A stretch of 64,000 nucleotides of DNA, from positions 496,858 to 560,857 of the forward strand of contig NZ_LMMV01000021.1 of the NCBI RefSeq assembly GCF_001422405.1. Direction: 5' to 3'. Of this stretch, positions 1 to 8,575 are shown piece after piece (positions within the stretch are counted from its first letter, which is position 1; every line of letters begins with the position of its first letter). The stretch is from Pseudorhodoferax sp. Leaf267 (GTDB lineage Bacteria; Pseudomonadota; Gammaproteobacteria; Burkholderiales; Burkholderiaceae_C). The notes under the pieces are model-generated. The model did not search any database, was not told the DNA's origin, and worked only from the letters and a program-made list of their open reading frames with translations. The position numbers were made by a program, and so were the translations under genes.

Positions 1-2882
1 TGCTCGTCCACCACCTGCAGGTTCATGAACAAATGCGGGCTCAGCATGTCGAGCTTGAAGTCGGTGCGCTTGACGTCCAGGCTGCTCGCATCGCGCACCG
101 CCTTGAGCAGCGTGTCGGAGAGGCTGCCCTGCGCGAACGGCAGCTCGGCCGCCAGGCGCGTAGCCGACTCGGGCAGCGGCACGAAGCGCGAGCGCGGGCG
201 CTGCGGCAGGCTCTTCAGCAGCGCCTGGATCTTGTCCTTGAGCATGCCGGGCACCAGCCATTCGCAGCGCTCGTCCGCCACCTGGTTCAGCACGAACAGC
301 GGCACGGTGACGGTGAGGCCGTCGCGCGCGTTGCCAGGCTCGTGCAGGTAAGTGGCCGCGCAGTCCACGCCGCCCAGGCGCACCGTGCGCGGAAAGGCGT
401 CGGTCGTGATGCCAGCGGCCTCGTGGCGCATGAGCTCCTCGCGCGAGAGCAGCAGCAGCTTGGGGTTGGTCTTGACGGCCTCGCGCCACCAGGCCTCGAA
501 GGTGCGGCCGCTGTAGACGTCGGCCGGCAGCTGCTTGTCGTAGTAGGCGTAGATCAGCTCTTCGTCGACCAGCACGTCCTGACGGCGCGACTTGTGCTCC
601 AGCGCCTCCACTTGCGCGATGGTGCGCTGGTTGGCCGCGGCGAACGGCAGCCTGGTCTCCCACTGGCCCGCGACCAGGCCTTCGCGGATGAAAACCTCGC
701 GCGCGCCGACCGCGTCCACGCGGTGGAAGGGCACGCGGCGGTTGTTGTAGATGACCAGGCCGTACAGCGTGGCGCGCTCCAACGCCACGACCTCGGCGGC
801 CTTCTTTTCCCAGTGCGGGTCGAGCAGTTGTTTCTTGAGCAGGTGGCCGCCGACCTCTTCGAGCCACTGCGGTTCGATGTTGGCGATGCCGCGGCCGAAC
901 AGGCGCGTGGTCTCGACCAATTCCGCAGCGGCGATCCAGCGGCCGGGCTTCTTCTTCAAGTGCGCGCCGGGATGGCGGTAGAACTTGATGCCGCGCGCGC
1001 CCAGGTACGCGTCGTCGTCCTCGGGCTTCAGGCCGATGTTGCCGAGCAGGCCGGCCAGCATGGCCATGTGCAGCTGCTCGTAGCTGGCGGGCTCGTCGTT
1101 GAGCTTCCAGCGGTGTTCGGTGACGACGGTCAGCAGCTGGCTGTGGATGTCGCGCCACTCGCGCACGCGGCGGATGTTGATGAAGTTCTGGCGCAGCAGT
1201 TGCTCGTATTGGCGGTTGCTGAGCTTGTGCGTGGCATGCGGAACCTCGGCAGGCGCGCCGGTCTTGCCCCCTCTCCCGCCCGCGGGAGAGGGTTGGGGTG
1301 AGGGTGCCCCGCCCCGCGCATCATGGATCCAGTGCCACAGCCGCAGATACCCACTGAACTCGCTCTTCTCGTCGTCGAACTTGGCATGCTGCTGGTCGGC
1401 CTGGGCCTGCATGTCCATGGGACGGTCGCGCACGTCCTGCACCGACAGCGCGGACGCGATGACCAGCACCTCGCTCAGGGCCTTGCGGTCGCGGCCGGCC
1501 AGGATGATGCGGCCCACGCGCGGGTCCAGCGGCAGGCGCGCCAGCTCGGCGCCGACAGCGGTCAGCACGTTGTTGTCGTCCACCGCGCCGAGTTCGTTGA
1601 GCAGCTGGTAGCCGTCGGTGATGGCACGCTTGGACGGCGCCTCGACGAAGGGGAAATCCTCCACCTCGCCCAGGTGCAGCGACTTCATGCGCAGGATCAC
1701 GCCGGCGAGCGAGCTGCGCAGGATCTCGGGGTCGGTGAAGCGCGGGCGGCCGTTGAAGTCGTCCTCGCCATACAGGCGGATGCAGATGCCGTCGGCCACG
1801 CGGCCGCAGCGGCCGGCGCGCTGGTTGGCCGCGGCCTGGCTGATGGGCTCGACCAGCAGCTGCTCGACCTTGCTGCGCAGGCTGTAGCGCTTGACGCGCG
1901 CCGTGCCGGCATCGATCACGTAGCGGATGCCGGGCACGGTGAGCGAGGTCTCGGCCACGTTGGTGGCCAGCACGATGCGCCTCTTGCCGCGCAGCACGAA
2001 GATCTCGTCCTGCTCGGCCTGGCTCAGGCGCGCGAACAGCGGCAGCACCTGGGCGTCGCGCAGCACGGGCTGGTGCTGCAGGTGGCCGCGCAGGTGGTCG
2101 GCGGCCTCGCGGATCTCGCGCTCGCCGGGCAGGAAGACCAGGATGTCGCCGGCCTGGCGCGGGTCGCGCCAAAGCTCATCCACACCCTCGGCGATGGCCT
2201 CGTTCAAGCCGAAGTCACGCGACTCCTCGAACGGGCGCCAGCGCTGCTCCACGGGGAACATGCGGCCCGAGACCATGATGACGGGCGCCGGGCCATTCGC
2301 ACTCTTGAAGTGGTTCGCGAAACGGTCGGCGTCGATGGTGGCCGAGGTGACGATGACCTTGAGGTCGGGCCGGCGCGGCAGGATCTGGCGCAGGTAGCCC
2401 AGCAGGAAATCGATGTTCAGGCTGCGCTCGTGCGCCTCGTCGATGATCAGCGTGTCATACGCCTTGAGCAGCGGGTCGGTCTGCGTCTCGGCCAGCAGGA
2501 TGCCGTCGGTCATCAGCTTGACCGAGGCGTTGCGCGACAGGCGGTCCTGGAACCGCACCTTGAAGCCCACGACCTCGCCCAGCGGCGATTTCATCTCTTC
2601 GGCGATGCGCTTGGCGACCGAGCTGGCGGCGATGCGGCGCGGCTGCGTGTGGCCGATGAGCCGGCCCCTGCCCTCGGGCGCGTTGCACTTGCCGCGGCCC
2701 AGCGCCAGCGCGATCTTGGGCAGCTGCGTGGTCTTGCCCGAGCCGGTCTCGCCGCAGACGATGACGACCTGGTGAGCCGCGATGGCGGCCATGATTTCCT
2801 CGCGCCGGCCGGAGACGGGCAGCGATTCGGGAAAGCTCAGCGTGAAGGCTGGCGCCGGGGGCGCCGCGGGGGCTTCGGGCAT
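1..2882 (-). CDS. hrpA: ATP-dependent RNA helicase HrpA (C-terminal part beyond left edge)
   Basis: DEAH-box RNA helicase of the HrpA family, which acts on RNA and ribosomes. About 960 codons are visible from the ATG at 2882; HrpA proteins are roughly 1300 residues, so some 340 lie outside the window. Visible motifs: Walker A GETGSGKT (residues 44-51), DEAH (148-151), SAT (179-181) and QRAGRCGR (353-360), followed by the helicase-associated region. The frame is open to the window edge. A palindromic repeat at 1267-1304 is read through in frame and adds a Pro/Gly-rich stretch (PSPQPSPAGGRG, residues 527-538) in a linker between conserved segments. The start has no clear ribosome binding site. 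Divergent from argA, with which it may share a symmetric -10 element. Confidence 0.95.
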   Translation of the reverse strand, partial: MPEAPAAPPAPAFTLSFPESLPVSGRREEIMAAIAAHQVVIVCGETGSGKTTQLPKIALALGRGKCNAPEGRGRLIGHTQPRRIAASSVAKRIAEEMKSPLGEVVGFKVRFQDRLSRNASVKLMTDGILLAETQTDPLLKAYDTLIIDEAHERSLNIDFLLGYLRQILPRRPDLKVIVTSATIDADRFANHFKSANGPAPVIMVSGRMFPVEQRWRPFEESRDFGLNEAIAEGVDELWRDPRQAGDILVFLPGEREIREAADHLRGHLQHQPVLRDAQVLPLFARLSQAEQDEIFVLRGKRRIVLATNVAETSLTVPGIRYVIDAGTARVKRYSLRSKVEQLLVEPISQAAANQRAGRCGRVADGICIRLYGEDDFNGRPRFTDPEILRSSLAGVILRMKSLHLGEVEDFPFVEAPSKRAITDGYQLLNELGAVDDNNVLTAVGAELARLPLDPRVGRIILAGRDRKALSEVLVIASALSVQDVRDRPMDMQAQADQQHAKFDDEKSEFSGYLRLWHWIHDARGGAPSPQPSPAGGRGGKTGAPAEVPHATHKLSNRQYEQLLRQNFINIRRVREWRDIHSQLLTVVTEHRWKLNDEPASYEQLHMAMLAGLLGNIGLKPEDDDAYLGARGIKFYRHPGAHLKKKPGRWIAAAELVETTRLFGRGIANIEPQWLEEVGGHLLKKQLLDPHWEKKAAEVVALERATLYGLVIYNNRRVPFHRVDAVGAREVFIREGLVAGQWETRLPFAAANQRTIAQVEALEHKSRRQDVLVDEELIYAYYDKQLPADVYSGRTFEAWWREAVKTNPKLLLLSREELMRHEAAGITTDAFPRTVRLGGVDCAATYLHEPGNARDGLTVTVPLFVLNQVADERCEWLVPGMLKDKIQALLKSLPQRPRSRFVPLPESATRLAAELPFAQGSLSDTLLKAVRDASSLDVKRTDFKLDMLSPHLFMNLQVVDE
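1267..1304. repeat. Dispersed palindromic repeat inserted in frame in hrpA
   Basis: A perfect 10-bp stem (CCCTCTCCCG at 1269-1278 and CGGGAGAGGG at 1283-1292, loop of four) is followed by a GGGGTGAGGG tail. This is the form of a G/C-rich repeat that I recall being dispersed in many proteobacterial genomes. Read on the hrpA strand it encodes PSPQPSPAGGRG without a stop or frame change. No second copy of this type is visible in the window. Confidence 0.75.
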
Positions 2883-2926
2883 ATGGAGATGGGGCGCGTT
2901 CCGCGGGGGGACTTCGTAGAGAATCC

Positions 2927-2937
2927 GGGATTATCCC
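2927..2937. promoter_or_regulatory. Symmetric -10 element between hrpA and argA
   Basis: The 11-bp near-palindrome GGGATTATCCC (only the central base breaks symmetry) can be read as GATAAT toward hrpA and GATTAT toward argA. It lies about 45 nt upstream of the hrpA start and 49 nt upstream of the argA start. This fits the bidirectional promoters described in bacteria, where one symmetric -10 serves both strands. No good -35 is seen. Assignment is by sequence only. Confidence 0.4.
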
Positions 2938-2985
2938 AGTGCAGCCCCTGCACAACCCCAAGCCCTCAGCGCCCACCCGCCGCCC

Positions 2986-4335
2986 ATGTCCGCAGTCTTC
3001 AATTTCACCTTCGTGCCCTGGTTCCGGTCGGTGGCGCCCTACATCCACACGCACCGCGGCAAGACATTCGTGGTCGGCATCGCGGGCGAGGCGATCGCGG
3101 CCGGCAAGCTGCAAAGCATCGCGCAAGATTTGGCGCTGATCCAGGCCATGGGCGTGAAGATCGTGCTGGTGCATGGCTTTCGGCCGCAGGTCAACGAGCA
3201 GCTGCGCGCCAAGGGCCATGCGGCGAAGTTCTCGCACGGCATGCGCATCACCGACAGCGTGGCGCTCGATTGCGCACAGGAGGCCGCGGGCCAGCTGCGC
3301 TACGAGATCGAGGCGGCCTTCAGCCAGGGCCTGCCCAACACGCCCATGGCCGGCGCCACGGTGCGCGTGATCTCGGGCAACTTCATCACGGCGCGGCCGA
3401 TCGGCATCGTGGACGGCGTGGACTTCCAGCACTCGGGCTCGGTGCGCAAGGTCGACGTGGCCGGCATCCTGCGCACGCTGGACATGGGCGCCATGGTGCT
3501 GCTGTCGCCGTTCGGCTTTTCGCCCACGGGCGAGGCCTTCAACCTGGCGATGGAAGAGGTGGCCACCAGCGTGGCCACGGCGCTGCAGGCCGACAAGCTG
3601 GTGTTCCTGACCGAGGTTCCCGGCATCCGCATCAAGCCGACCGAGCCCGAGTCGGAGGACAACCCCATCGACACCGAACTGCCGCTGGCCGCCGCCGAGC
3701 AATTGCTGGCCCAGCTGCCGGCGCCGCTGCAGCCCACCGACTCGGGCTTCTACCTGCAGCACTGCGTGAAGGCCTGCAAGGCCGGCGTGGAGCGCAGCCA
3801 CATCCTGCCGTTCTCGCTGGACGGCGCGCTGCTGCTGGAGATCTACGTGCACGACGGCGTGGGCACCATGGTCATCGACGAGAAGCTGGAGAGCGTGCGC
3901 GAGGCCAGCGTGGACGACGTGGGCGGCATCCTGCAACTCATCGAGCCCTTCGAGAAGGACGGCACGCTAGTCAAGCGCAGCCGCACCGAGATCGAGCGCG
4001 ACGTGCAGCTGTACACCGTGATCGAGCACGACGGCGTGATCTTCGCGTGCGCGGCGCTGTACCCCTACCCCGAGGCCAAGACGGCCGAAATGGCGGCGCT
4101 GACGGTGTCGCCGCAAAGCCAGGGCCAGGGCGATGGCGAGAAAGTGCTCAAGCGCATCGAGCACCGCGCGCGCGCCGCGGGCCTGACCAGCATCTTCGTG
4201 CTGACCACGCGCACCATGCACTGGTTCATCAAGCGCGGCTTCCAGGTGGTGGACCCGGAATGGCTGCCCGAGGCGCGCAAGCGCAAGTACAACTGGGACC
4301 GGCGCAGCCAGGTGCTGGTGAAGAAGCTGGCCTGA
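2986..4335 (+). CDS. argA: Amino-acid N-acetyltransferase (N-acetylglutamate synthase)
   Basis: Acetylates glutamate with acetyl-CoA, the first step of arginine synthesis, in the cytoplasm. The 449-residue protein has the two-domain architecture of bacterial ArgA. Residues 1 to about 290 form an amino-acid-kinase-like fold that binds arginine for feedback inhibition (LVHGFRPQVNEQL near the N terminus). Residues 300-445 form a GNAT acetyltransferase with the acetyl-CoA loop around SQGQGDGEKVL. The length matches the family. The start ATG gives the typical N terminus ending in FVPWFRSVAPYIH. It converges with the HD-GYP gene, leaving 3 bp between stops. Confidence 0.96.
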   Translation: MSAVFNFTFVPWFRSVAPYIHTHRGKTFVVGIAGEAIAAGKLQSIAQDLALIQAMGVKIVLVHGFRPQVNEQLRAKGHAAKFSHGMRITDSVALDCAQEAAGQLRYEIEAAFSQGLPNTPMAGATVRVISGNFITARPIGIVDGVDFQHSGSVRKVDVAGILRTLDMGAMVLLSPFGFSPTGEAFNLAMEEVATSVATALQADKLVFLTEVPGIRIKPTEPESEDNPIDTELPLAAAEQLLAQLPAPLQPTDSGFYLQHCVKACKAGVERSHILPFSLDGALLLEIYVHDGVGTMVIDEKLESVREASVDDVGGILQLIEPFEKDGTLVKRSRTEIERDVQLYTVIEHDGVIFACAALYPYPEAKTAEMAALTVSPQSQGQGDGEKVLKRIEHRARAAGLTSIFVLTTRTMHWFIKRGFQVVDPEWLPEARKRKYNWDRRSQVLVKKLA

Positions 4336-4338
4336 GCC

Positions 4339-5997
4339 TCAGGGCGAGGCCGGCTGCGCTGCCTCGTCGGCCTGCACCATCTGGTCGACGGCCACGACGT
4401 CGTACTGCTCTGCGTCGAGAAACCGCTCCGCATAGCGCCGGTACACGCCTTCGCGCATGAACACGTCGAACAGGTCCGGGTCGATGTGGCCGCTCTTCTT
4501 GAAGCGCACCATGATCTCCAGCGCCTTGGACACCTTCATGCCCACCTTGTAGGGCCGGTCGACGGCCGTCAGGGCCTCGAAGATGTCGGCGATGCCCAGC
4601 ATGCGCGCCTGCAGCGACATCTGGTTGCGCGTGAGGCCCTTGGGGTAGCCGCGCCCGTCCATGCGCTCGTGGTGGCCGCCGGCGAATTCGGGCACGTTGC
4701 GCAGGTGCTTGGGCCATGGCACCTGCTCAAGCATGCGGATGGTGGCGACGATGTGGTAGTTGATGATGTCGCGCTCCTTGGCGTTGAGCGTGCCGCGGCG
4801 GATCGACAGGTTCTCCAGCTCGTCGGCCGTCAGGAAGGGTACGACCTCGCCGTCCGGGCCGGTCCAGCGGCGCTGGGCCGACAACGCCTGCAGCCGCGCC
4901 AGGGTGCCGTCGTCGATGCGCTCGGCGCCCACGTTGAGACGGCGCACGAAATTGCGGTCGTCCTCCAAGGCGGCGCGCTGCGCTGCGCCCTCCTCGGCCA
5001 CGCGCGCCTCGGCCGCGGCATCGGTGCGGGGGCGCAATGCCAGCTGGCGCTTGAGTGTCTCGATCTCGACGTCGCGCCGGGCCACCTCGAAGCGGGTATC
5101 GAGCAGCGCAATGCGGTCAAACAGGGTTTGCAGCTTGGTGGCTTTGTCGACCACATGGACGGGTGTGGAGATCTTGCCGCAGTCATGCAGCAAGCCGGCG
5201 ATCTTGAGCTCGTAGCGGTCACGCTCGGTCATCTTGAAGCTGGCCAGCGGGCCCTCGGCCGTGGCGTCGACCGCATCAGCCAGCATCATCGTGAGCTCGG
5301 GCACGCGGTTGCAGTGGCCACCGGTATAAGGCGACTTGTCGTCGATCGCCATGTTGATGAGCCGGATGAAGGACTCGAACAACTCCTCCAGCTGGATGAT
5401 CAGCGCGCGGTTCGACAACGCGATCGCCGCCTGGGACGCCAGCGATTCGACCAGGCGCTGGTCGGCCTCGGAGAAGGTGACGACACGGTTCAGGTCCGGC
5501 TCCTGCGCGTTGATCAGCTGCAGCACGCCGATCACCTCGCCGTCGTGGTTCTTCATCGGCACCGTGAGGAAGGATTGCGAGCGGTAGCCGGTGCGCGCGT
5601 CGAAGGCCCGCGTGCCGGAGAAGTCGAAGCCCTCTTCGGCGTAGGCGTCGGCGATGTTGACGGTGCGGTCGTGGATGGCGGCGTAGGTCGCCACCATGAC
5701 GTCGTTGAACCCGCCGTCCGGATTGATCAATTGCAGCGGCGGGAAGTCGATGGACCGGCCGGTCGTGCCACCCAGGAACAGGTTCAGGGAGTTGGTGCGC
5801 ATGATCTCGAAACGCAGCGCGCTGCCGTCCTCGGTCATGCGGTAGAGCGTGCCGCCATCGGCATGCGTGATGTTCTTGGCCGCGATCAGGATGCCTTCGA
5901 GCAGGGCATCGGTGTTCCGCTCCTTGGACAGAGCCGCGCCGATCGCATTGAGTTGGTCCAGCCGGGCAAGCAGGTCGCCCACGAGATCCATCGCCAT
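4339..5997 (-). CDS. GAF / HD-GYP domain protein, predicted c-di-GMP phosphodiesterase
   Basis: Predicted cytoplasmic cyclic-di-GMP phosphodiesterase with an N-terminal GAF sensor. GAF spans about residues 20-195. The HD part begins near 210, with HDCGK at 271-275, HHE at 442-444 and the signature GRGYP at 448-452, so the metal and GYP residues are present. Between the HD motif and the rest of the domain is an extra segment of about 110 residues (roughly 295-405), charged and coiled-coil-like in its first half. That is unusual, because typical HD-GYP domains are continuous there. The start at 5997 is preceded by AAGGAA at good spacing; an upstream in-frame ATG at 6189 has no such site. No membrane segment is seen. 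The ligand of the GAF domain is unknown. Confidence 0.88.
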   Translation of the reverse strand: MAMDLVGDLLARLDQLNAIGAALSKERNTDALLEGILIAAKNITHADGGTLYRMTEDGSALRFEIMRTNSLNLFLGGTTGRSIDFPPLQLINPDGGFNDVMVATYAAIHDRTVNIADAYAEEGFDFSGTRAFDARTGYRSQSFLTVPMKNHDGEVIGVLQLINAQEPDLNRVVTFSEADQRLVESLASQAAIALSNRALIIQLEELFESFIRLINMAIDDKSPYTGGHCNRVPELTMMLADAVDATAEGPLASFKMTERDRYELKIAGLLHDCGKISTPVHVVDKATKLQTLFDRIALLDTRFEVARRDVEIETLKRQLALRPRTDAAAEARVAEEGAAQRAALEDDRNFVRRLNVGAERIDDGTLARLQALSAQRRWTGPDGEVVPFLTADELENLSIRRGTLNAKERDIINYHIVATIRMLEQVPWPKHLRNVPEFAGGHHERMDGRGYPKGLTRNQMSLQARMLGIADIFEALTAVDRPYKVGMKVSKALEIMVRFKKSGHIDPDLFDVFMREGVYRRYAERFLDAEQYDVVAVDQMVQADEAAQPASP

Positions 5998-6022
5998 AGT
6001 GTTCCTTGTCGTCCGGACCAAC

Positions 6023-6037
6023 CGTTCACGTTGAACG
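6023..6037. promoter_or_regulatory. Inverted repeat upstream of the HD-GYP gene
   Basis: Perfect inverted repeat CGTTCA-N3-TGAACG in the 224-bp divergent gap between the HD-GYP gene and aat, 26 nt upstream of the HD-GYP start. Size and position suit a repressor site for the HD-GYP gene. No regulator can be named. Confidence 0.3.
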
Positions 6038-6221
6038 ACGTGATGTGGCCGGAATTTGAAACGTGCACTGTACCGTCGCCCACATCTCGTTACCATGCTC
6101 GCTCTGATCATTTCGGATGATGAGGCCGCCATGCCACCCAATGGGTTTTTCGCCCTGCCACTCATCCGGCGTCCGCTTCCGCCCGGCACGGCACGGCGGG
6201 CGCGCCATTGCTGACGGTTTC

Positions 6222-6986
6222 ATGGCCAATCCACAAACTCCTCTGCCCTGGCTCGCGCCCGGCGACCGCCTGCCTGCGGTCAGCGGCGCATGGGGACCGC
6301 ACGATCCCGCGCCAGGCCTGCTGGCGGCCGGCGGTAGCCTGGACGTGGAGAGCCTGCGCCTGGCCTATGGCAGTGGGGTGTTCCCCTGGTTCAGCGAGGG
6401 CCAGCCCATCCTGTGGTGGAGCCCGGACCCGCGCATGGTGCTGCACGTGGACGAGTTCCGGCTCCACCGCTCCCTGCGCAAAACCTTGCAACGCTTCGCG
6501 GCCCACCCGCGCTGCGAGGTGCGCATCGACAGCGCGTTCGGCGAGGTCATCCGCGCCTGCGCCGCCAGCCCACGCGACGGGCAATCGGGCACCTGGATCG
6601 TCGCGGACATGGTGCAGGCGTATGAGGCGCTGCACGCAGCCGGCGACGCCCACAGTGTGGAGACATGGGTCGACGGCCGGATGGTCGGCGGCCTGTACTG
6701 CGTGGCCCTCGGCCGGGCTGTGTTTGGCGAATCCATGTTCGCGCGTGCGACCGATGCGTCCAAAATCGCGCTGTCCGCGCTCGTCGCGCTGTGCCGCGCG
6801 CACGGCGTGACGCGCATCGATTGCCAGCAGAACACGGCCCATCTGGCCTCGCTGGGCGCGCGCGAAATCGCGCGATCGGACTTCACCCTGCAGCTGCAAA
6901 GGGACGCCGCCAAAGGCCCCCTGCGCTGGAGATTCGACCCCGTATACTGGCCCGCGTTGTTCTCCTCGCCGCCGGCATCAGCGTGA
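6222..6986 (+). CDS. aat: Leucyl/phenylalanyl-tRNA-protein transferase
   Basis: Transfers Leu or Phe from aminoacyl-tRNA to N-terminal Lys or Arg of proteins, making ligands for the adaptor ClpS. The 254-residue protein carries the family core: [20 protein letters not shown], a [13 protein letters not shown] helix, VGGLYC and the C-terminal [15 protein letters not shown]. The start was placed at the ATG before [17 protein letters not shown] because family proteins begin just before this WL.PG segment; 35 further codons are open upstream but are not conserved-looking. Its stop overlaps the GTG start of bpt (GTGA), indicating a translationally coupled pair. Confidence 0.95.
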   Translation: MANPQTPLPWLAPGDRLPAVSGAWGPHDPAPGLLAAGGSLDVESLRLAYGSGVFPWFSEGQPILWWSPDPRMVLHVDEFRLHRSLRKTLQRFAAHPRCEVRIDSAFGEVIRACAASPRDGQSGTWIVADMVQAYEALHAAGDAHSVETWVDGRMVGGLYCVALGRAVFGESMFARATDASKIALSALVALCRAHGVTRIDCQQNTAHLASLGAREIARSDFTLQLQRDAAKGPLRWRFDPVYWPALFSSPPASA

Positions 6987-7726
6987 CACACCTGAACGAT
7001 CTCCCGCTGCAGACCCTGCAGTTCTATGCCACGGCGCCGTATCCGTGCAGCTACCTCGCCGACCGGCAGGCCCGCTCGCAAGTGGCCACACCGGGACATC
7101 TGATCCAGAGCGACACCTACTCCGAACTCGTCCAGAGCGGCTTTCGCCGCAGCGGCATGTTCACCTACCGCCCGCATTGCGACGGGTGCCAGGCCTGCGT
7201 GCCGCTGCGCGTGCAGGCCAAGGCCTTCGTGGCCGACCGCAGCCAGCGCCGCGCCTGGGCGCAGCACCGAGGGCTGCAGGCGCGCGTGCTCAAGCTGTGC
7301 TTCGTGCCAGAGCACTACCAGCTCTACCTGCGCTACCAGAACGGCCGGCACGCCGGCGGCGGCATGGACCACGACAGCATCGACCAGTACACGCAGTTCC
7401 TGCTGCAAAGTCGCGTGAACTCGCGCCTGGTCGAATTCCACGAGCCGGCCCAGGGCGACCAGCCTGAGCGGCTCAAGATGGTGTCCATCCTGGACATCCT
7501 GAACGACGGGTTGTCGGCGGTCTACACCTTCTACGAACCCGAGCCCCGGACCAGCTACGGCACTTACAGCGTGCTCTGGCAGATCGACCAGGCCCGCTCC
7601 ATGGAGCTGGACCATGTCTACCTGGGCTACTGGATACGGCAAAGCGACAAGATGAATTACAAGTCCCGTTTCCGGCCCCACCAGCTGCGCATGGATGGGC
7701 GCTGGCAGGATGGCGCACCTTCATGA
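6983..7726 (+). CDS. bpt: Aspartate/glutamate leucyltransferase
   Basis: Bacterial homologue of arginyl-tRNA-protein transferases; enzymes of the Bpt class attach Leu to N-terminal Asp or Glu, creating a ClpS degron. The 247-residue protein has the Cys-containing N terminus (PYPCSYL), [12 protein letters not shown], and the C-terminal acetyltransferase-like half with SVLWQIDQA and YLGYWI. It starts at GTG overlapping the aat stop and ends overlapping the ATG of the next gene (ATGA), so three genes are chained. A TATACT at 6943-6948 could be an internal promoter. Together with aat, clpS and clpA it completes the enzymatic part of a bacterial N-degron pathway in this window. Confidence 0.93.
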   Translation: MTHLNDLPLQTLQFYATAPYPCSYLADRQARSQVATPGHLIQSDTYSELVQSGFRRSGMFTYRPHCDGCQACVPLRVQAKAFVADRSQRRAWAQHRGLQARVLKLCFVPEHYQLYLRYQNGRHAGGGMDHDSIDQYTQFLLQSRVNSRLVEFHEPAQGDQPERLKMVSILDILNDGLSAVYTFYEPEPRTSYGTYSVLWQIDQARSMELDHVYLGYWIRQSDKMNYKSRFRPHQLRMDGRWQDGAPS

Positions 7727-8517
7727 AGAAGAACGACCCGCAAACGCCGGCCGTGCCCACGGTGCAGGTGATCGAGCGCATGTTCGCGCTGATCGACGTG
7801 CTGGCCTCGCGCGAGGAAGCGATGTCGCTCAAGGAGATCAGCGAGAAGACGGGCCTGCACCCCTCGACCACGCACCGCATCCTGAACGACTTGGCCACCG
7901 GCCGCTTCGTCGACCGGCCCGAGGCCGGCAGTTACCGTCTGGGCATGCGTCTGCTGGAGCTCGGCAACCTGGTCAAGGGCCGGCTTAGCGTGCGCGACGC
8001 GGCGCTGGCGCCCATGCGCGAGCTGCACCGGCTGATTCAGCAACCCGTGAACCTTTCGCTGCGCCAGGGTGATGAGATCGTCTACATCGAGCGCGCCTTC
8101 AGCGAGCGCTCGGGCATGCAGGTGGTGCGCGCCATCGGCGGCCGGGCACCACTGCACCTGACCTCGGTCGGCAAGCTGTTCCTGGCGGCCGACGACCCGC
8201 AACGCGTGCGGGCTTACGCAACCCGCACCGGGTTGGCCGGCCACACCAAGAACAGCCTGACGCAGCTGCCCCTGCTGGAGCGCGAGCTCGCCACTGCGCG
8301 CCAGTCCGGCGTGGCACGTGACAACGAGGAACTCGAGCTGGGGGTGCGCTGCATGGCCGCCGGCATCTACGACGACCAGAGCCGCCTGGTGGCCGGCCTG
8401 TCGATCTCGGCCCCGGCCGACCGGCTCGACGAGAGCTGGCTGCCCAAGCTGCAGCACACGGCCGACGACATCTCGGCCTCGCTAGGCTACCGCGAGCACC
8501 GCAACCACCCTGCCTGA
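7723..8517 (+). CDS. IclR-family transcriptional regulator
   Basis: 264-residue DNA-binding regulator. An N-terminal winged helix-turn-helix (about residues 12-75; [22 protein letters not shown]) is followed by the IclR effector-binding domain (about 90-255), including the signature-like [20 protein letters not shown]. It overlaps the bpt stop by four bases, so it is probably cotranscribed with aat-bpt, although IclR proteins usually control catabolic or transport genes. No effector or target can be read from the sequence. A hairpin that can terminate transcription lies just downstream. Confidence 0.92.
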   Translation: MKKNDPQTPAVPTVQVIERMFALIDVLASREEAMSLKEISEKTGLHPSTTHRILNDLATGRFVDRPEAGSYRLGMRLLELGNLVKGRLSVRDAALAPMRELHRLIQQPVNLSLRQGDEIVYIERAFSERSGMQVVRAIGGRAPLHLTSVGKLFLAADDPQRVRAYATRTGLAGHTKNSLTQLPLLERELATARQSGVARDNEELELGVRCMAAGIYDDQSRLVAGLSISAPADRLDESWLPKLQHTADDISASLGYREHRNHPA

Positions 8518-8524
8518 AAAGCAA

Positions 8525-8546
8525 AGGGCGGCATCGCTGCCGCCCT
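8525..8546. terminator. Hairpin between convergent iclR and pbpG
   Basis: Nine-base-pair stem AGGGCGGCA / TGCCGCCCT with a four-base loop. On the minus strand it is followed by TTGCTTTTC, so it best fits termination of the pbpG transcript; on the plus strand the trailing U-tract is weak. Confidence 0.6.
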
Positions 8547-8575
8547 GTTCAAATGAGCCTGCGGGCTCGGTGCCG

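Noticed and set aside
1323-4460. A 1045-codon open frame on the plus strand covering hrpA antisense and argA out of frame
   Set aside because: Low-complexity Arg/Ala/Gly/Asp translation without recognisable domains; it is the third-position G/C shadow of hrpA and argA, both of which show full family motifs.
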